NCBI RefSeq assembly: GCF_009765785.1
Contig: NZ_LMUT01000016.1
Coordinates: forward strand, 35,084 to 70,055
DNA: 34,972 bases
Direction of reading: 5' to 3'
DNA from: Granulicella sp. L46
GTDB lineage: Bacteria; Acidobacteriota; Terriglobia; Terriglobales; Acidobacteriaceae
Every line of letters begins with the position of its first letter. The stretch's first letter is position 1. Positions 31,966 through 34,972 of this stretch are shown piece by piece. Under the pieces are notes generated by a model. The model was not told the DNA's origin. It saw only the letters and a program-made list of their open reading frames with translations, and searched no databases. The position numbers and the translations under genes are program-made.

Positions 31966-34284
31966 ATGATTGCTACTCGGAGTTCCATTCGATGCGTAGG
32001 TCTTCTCTTCGTCTGCGGAGGCTTCCTGCCTCCAGCCGTGCGAGCACAAAAGGCTATGTCTCACGGCGAACGGCCGGTTGATTATGCAAACGGGTTGGTT
32101 GGTACGGCGCCGCTTGATCAGCAGAAGCTGATCGGCAACGCACCACCGCCCGGGGAGCAGTTGTACTCGGGATTTACGTCTCCATCCGCGATGCTGCCGC
32201 ACAGCTCCACGGAACTCGGGCCGATCAATGCCAATCTGGACGTGAACTATCCGGCGGGGGTGCGAGCGCCTTACTTCTATCCCAATCGCATGATCTACGG
32301 ATTTACGAGTGGCGCGGATGGGAGTCCGACGGTGATGCCGGTGGTCGGCGACTGGACGGTTCCTCCTGAACGCAGCGCTTCGGTGTATGACAAGGCGCGC
32401 GAGAAGGCTTCTCCGGGATATTACAGCGTTTACCTGGATGACTATCAGACGCTTGCAGAGATGACCGCAACCACATGGGCGGGGATATTCAGGTTCACGT
32501 TTCCGCAGGCAGAGAAGGCGCACATTCTTGTGGATCTTGGCCGCGGCGGCGGAGATATCGAAGTTGTCGACGATCACACGGTTCGCGGGATATCGCGTGA
32601 TGGCCGTAGCTATTTCGTGGCAGAGTTCTCTCGGCCGTTCACGGGCTTCGGAGCGTTCAAGCAGCATCCCGCGGAGCATCCAGGATATTCGCTACTGGGA
32701 GACGATGAGGTCGACCCGGATGCACGAACGATCTCAGGACATTTCGCAGGCGCGTATCTGCGGTTTACGACGACATCGAGAGAGCAGGTTCTGGTGAAGG
32801 TTGCTTCCGGGGCCAGCTACGCGATGGCCGAGGAGAGGCTGAAGGCTGAGGAACCTGGATGGAACTTCGATGCAGTCCGGCAACAGGCAGAACAGGCGTG
32901 GGCGAAAAAGCTGGACAAGATAGAGGTGCAGGGTGGCACGCGAGAGCAGAAGATGCTGTTCTATTCGTGTCTGTACCATTCCTTCTATAGTCCGCAGCTA
33001 CGGGCAAGGAAGGGCGAGCAGTTCACCGATCGCAATGGGGTAGTTCAGCAGGCGGCTTATGACCGCTACGGTCCCGTTCCGCTATGGGATACGGGGCGAA
33101 ACCAAATTGTGTTGCTGACGTTGCTCGAGCCGGATGTGAAGGTCAATATTCTGCAGTCGGAGCTGGATGCAGCTCGCGAGTCCGGGTACATGGAGACGTC
33201 GTTTCACGGCGATAATGCCTCGCTGATGTACCTGGGGGACTGGGAGCGCGGTCTGAAGTTCGATTGGGCTGGGGTATATGACTATCTGCGCAAGAATGCG
33301 ACGGATCCCAATGGTCCCAGAGGACATCTCGCGGAGTATGTGCAGAGGGGTTGGATTCCGGATGTGATTCCGCAGGGTAATCCGAGCCCGCCGTATGCAG
33401 GCGGAAATGCCGGTGTTGCGACGACGCTCGAATATAGCTGGGACGATTACGCGCTCGCGCTCTATGCGAAGAAGCTGGGCAAAGAGGATGACTACAACCT
33501 ATTCCTCAAGCGTGCTCATAACTACAGGAACGTCTTTGATCCGAGTACGCACTTCATGCGAGGGAAGACGGAGGATGGGCAATGGATCTCTCCATTCGAT
33601 CCTCGAGAGCCTTACTACAATTTCATGATGAAAGAAGCGTCCGGGTGGTCGACGCTGTGGCTTGTGCCGCATGATGTGCAGGGATTGATCGATCTACTGG
33701 GCGGACGCGAGAAGTTTACGGCCAAGCTGGATGAGTTCTTCAGCACCCCGTACACCGCAAAAGGAATCTGCCGGGATTGCACGGGCGTGATCGGGCAGTA
33801 TGTCCAGGGCAATCAGCCTGACCAGCAGGCTGCGTATTTCTATGACTGGGGCGGCCAGCCGTGGAAGACCGAGGAGTTGACGCGCAAGATTCTTGCGCTG
33901 ATGTACGGGAGTGATCGGTATGGACTCGCATTCCCGGGCATGGACGACCAGGGGTCGACGTCGTCGTGGTATGTGATGAGTGCGTTGGGATTTTATCCAG
34001 TTGATCCGTCCAGTCCGGACTACATCCTTGGCAGCCCGATCTTTGATAAGGCGACAATCCACCTGGGCAACGGGCATGACTTCACGATCGTGGCGCACAA
34101 CAACTCCGCGAAGAATATCTATATCCAGTCGGCAACGCTCAATGGCAAACCATGGAATAAGCCGTGGTTCAGTCACTCCGATATGGTCGACGGCGGAACG
34201 CTGTCACTGACGATGGGGCCTTTGCCGAACAAGCAGTGGGGAAGTGCGGTGGACGCAATTCCGCCTTCTATGACTCCAAGATGA
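31966..34284 (+). CDS. GH92 alpha-mannosidase
   Basis: A 772-residue exported, calcium-dependent inverting exo-alpha-mannosidase; family members cleave alpha-1,2-, 1,3-, 1,4- or 1,6-mannosides, often trimming N-glycans or yeast mannan. ATG 31966 has AAGGGGA upstream and a signal peptide ending ...AVRAQ. The N-terminal beta-sandwich contains HILVDLGRGGGDIEV. The (alpha/alpha)6 barrel contains LFYSCLYHSFYSPQ, PVPLWDTGRNQIVLLTLLEP, TSFHGDNASLMYLGDWERGL, TLEYSWDDYALALYAKKLG and MRGKTEDGQWISPFDP. FPGMDDQGSTSSWYVMSALG corresponds to the usual GNDDxGxxSAWYV region. Length and order match the family. It lies between GH38 and the ROK kinase on the same strand. Confidence 0.93.
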   Translation: MIATRSSIRCVGLLFVCGGFLPPAVRAQKAMSHGERPVDYANGLVGTAPLDQQKLIGNAPPPGEQLYSGFTSPSAMLPHSSTELGPINANLDVNYPAGVRAPYFYPNRMIYGFTSGADGSPTVMPVVGDWTVPPERSASVYDKAREKASPGYYSVYLDDYQTLAEMTATTWAGIFRFTFPQAEKAHILVDLGRGGGDIEVVDDHTVRGISRDGRSYFVAEFSRPFTGFGAFKQHPAEHPGYSLLGDDEVDPDARTISGHFAGAYLRFTTTSREQVLVKVASGASYAMAEERLKAEEPGWNFDAVRQQAEQAWAKKLDKIEVQGGTREQKMLFYSCLYHSFYSPQLRARKGEQFTDRNGVVQQAAYDRYGPVPLWDTGRNQIVLLTLLEPDVKVNILQSELDAARESGYMETSFHGDNASLMYLGDWERGLKFDWAGVYDYLRKNATDPNGPRGHLAEYVQRGWIPDVIPQGNPSPPYAGGNAGVATTLEYSWDDYALALYAKKLGKEDDYNLFLKRAHNYRNVFDPSTHFMRGKTEDGQWISPFDPREPYYNFMMKEASGWSTLWLVPHDVQGLIDLLGGREKFTAKLDEFFSTPYTAKGICRDCTGVIGQYVQGNQPDQQAAYFYDWGGQPWKTEELTRKILALMYGSDRYGLAFPGMDDQGSTSSWYVMSALGFYPVDPSSPDYILGSPIFDKATIHLGNGHDFTIVAHNNSAKNIYIQSATLNGKPWNKPWFSHSDMVDGGTLSLTMGPLPNKQWGSAVDAIPPSMTPR

Positions 34285-34400
34285 TCGAGGGTAACCTTTG
34301 ACTGCATTGCCTGTTATTAACCGTAGTAGGCGGGTCTAATTTGTGAAGCGATGTTGTCTCATTTCAGGCGCAACGTCGAGCGAATCTAACGGAAAGGGCT

Positions 34401-34972
34401 ATGACTCAGACATACTCGATAGGCGTCGATCTCGGAGCGACGAATCTCCGCATTGCCTCATACTCGGAAGCGCTTGGGTTGATGGACACGATCTCTCTTC
34501 CCACGCGGCTGGTGGAGGGACGAGAGCGTGTGGTTCGTGACCTCTGCGAGGCGGTGGTCAGCCTGAAAAAGAAAGGCTATGACGGCCGGGGACTGGCAGG
34601 CGTTGGCATCGGAACGCCGGGGCCGCTGGAGCTTCCAGAAGGGATCCTGCGTAATCCGCCGAATCTGCATGGCTGGGATGGTTTCGACCTTCGCAACGCG
34701 GTGGAGACATGCCTTGCACACTCGGTCAGCATCGAGAGCGACGGCAACGCCGCGGCTCTGGCAGAGGCTCGATTGGGTGCTGGGCGCGAGCGAAAGGTGG
34801 ACTCCTTGGGCATCCTGACCTTAGGGACCGGGGTCGGCAATGGACTTATCCTGAATGGCCGAATCTGGCATGGCTCGACTGGTATGGGGGGAGAGGCCGG
34901 GCACTGCATTGTGAAGGATGAAGATGGAGCTCCCTGCGGCTGCGGCGGGTTTTGGTGGCCTTGAAAAAATTC
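34401..34972 (+). CDS. ROK-family sugar kinase (glucokinase/mannokinase/fructokinase type), cut by window end
   Basis: ATG 34401 (AAAGGGC upstream) starts MTQTYSIGVDLGATNLRIAS, the ROK phosphate-binding loop. VGIGTPGPLEL, IESDGNAAALAEARLGAGRE with the catalytic Asp, and LGTGVGNGLILNGRIWHGST with GGEAGHCIV form the ROK signature. The zinc site then starts CGCGG, where ROK proteins continue with xGCLE. Here the frame goes FWWP-stop (TGA 34962-34964), but the bases at the extreme end can be read as a shifted GCLEKF. The last ~30 bases are therefore probably unreliable and the gene really continues. ROK kinases phosphorylate hexoses at C6 with ATP; next to GH38 and GH92 the likely substrate is mannose, though glucose or GlcNAc are possible. 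Confidence 0.85.

Noticed and set aside
34290..34400. Separate promoter for the ROK kinase (TTGACT near 34303)
   Set aside because: The matching -10 is poor and the gene follows GH92 on the same strand; read-through is as likely.

Overview
This window most resembles Acidobacteriota, probably the Terriglobia/Acidobacteriaceae (inference from gene content; no rRNA is present). The main clues are two very large TonB-dependent receptors with an N-terminal carboxypeptidase-regulatory domain and no SusD partner, many exported glycoside hydrolases (several with Tat-type leaders), and a LacI-controlled sugar locus. The last ~30 bases look like an unreliable contig end, because the zinc-binding cysteine motif of the ROK kinase goes out of frame there.

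Region 1 (1-8463) is a decaying sugar-metabolism island. From left to right it holds a galactose mutarotase remnant, an intact GH79-like glycosidase (484-1917), a broken carboxylesterase, an unrecognised remnant, and a minus-strand Leloir operon galK-galT-galE. In that operon galK and galT are open but galE carries two stops and two frameshifts. A good promoter and a LacI-family-type operator lie in front of galK. Upstream of it are remnants of a TolC-like protein, a CzcA/CusA-type RND pump, a group II intron reverse transcriptase and a Tat-exported GH1 beta-glucosidase.

Region 2 (8637-12328) holds an intact GH3 glycosidase with an inserted PA14 domain and a divergent TetR-family regulator. 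A 32-bp palindrome sits between them.

Region 3 (12350-14927) is a recombination scar: an IS481-type transposase relic, a frameshifted hypothetical gene, a tRNA-Leu(TAA) gene lacking its 5' acceptor strand, a truncated tyrosine-integrase N-terminus 120 bp downstream of it, and a metallophosphoesterase whose reading frame runs into the integrase relic and has no visible standard start codon.

Region 4 (14928-22296) holds a TonB-dependent receptor with one frameshift at a G4 run, a secreted carboxypeptidase-regulatory-like protein, a cupin and small unrecognised ORFs. At least five copies of a degenerate intergenic repeat are scattered through it.

Region 5 (22297-34972) is a coherent locus for alpha-mannoside use: a LacI-family regulator, a TonB-dependent receptor behind a strong promoter with two tandem LacI-type operators, a very large GH38 alpha-mannosidase, a GH92 alpha-mannosidase and a ROK sugar kinase cut by the window end. 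The inferred route is uptake of mannose-containing oligosaccharides by the receptor, trimming by GH92/GH38, and phosphorylation of the released sugar by the ROK kinase.

Several frameshifts fall in homopolymer runs, so some 'pseudogenes' may be sequencing errors. galE, GH1 and the efflux genes carry multiple independent lesions and look truly decayed.
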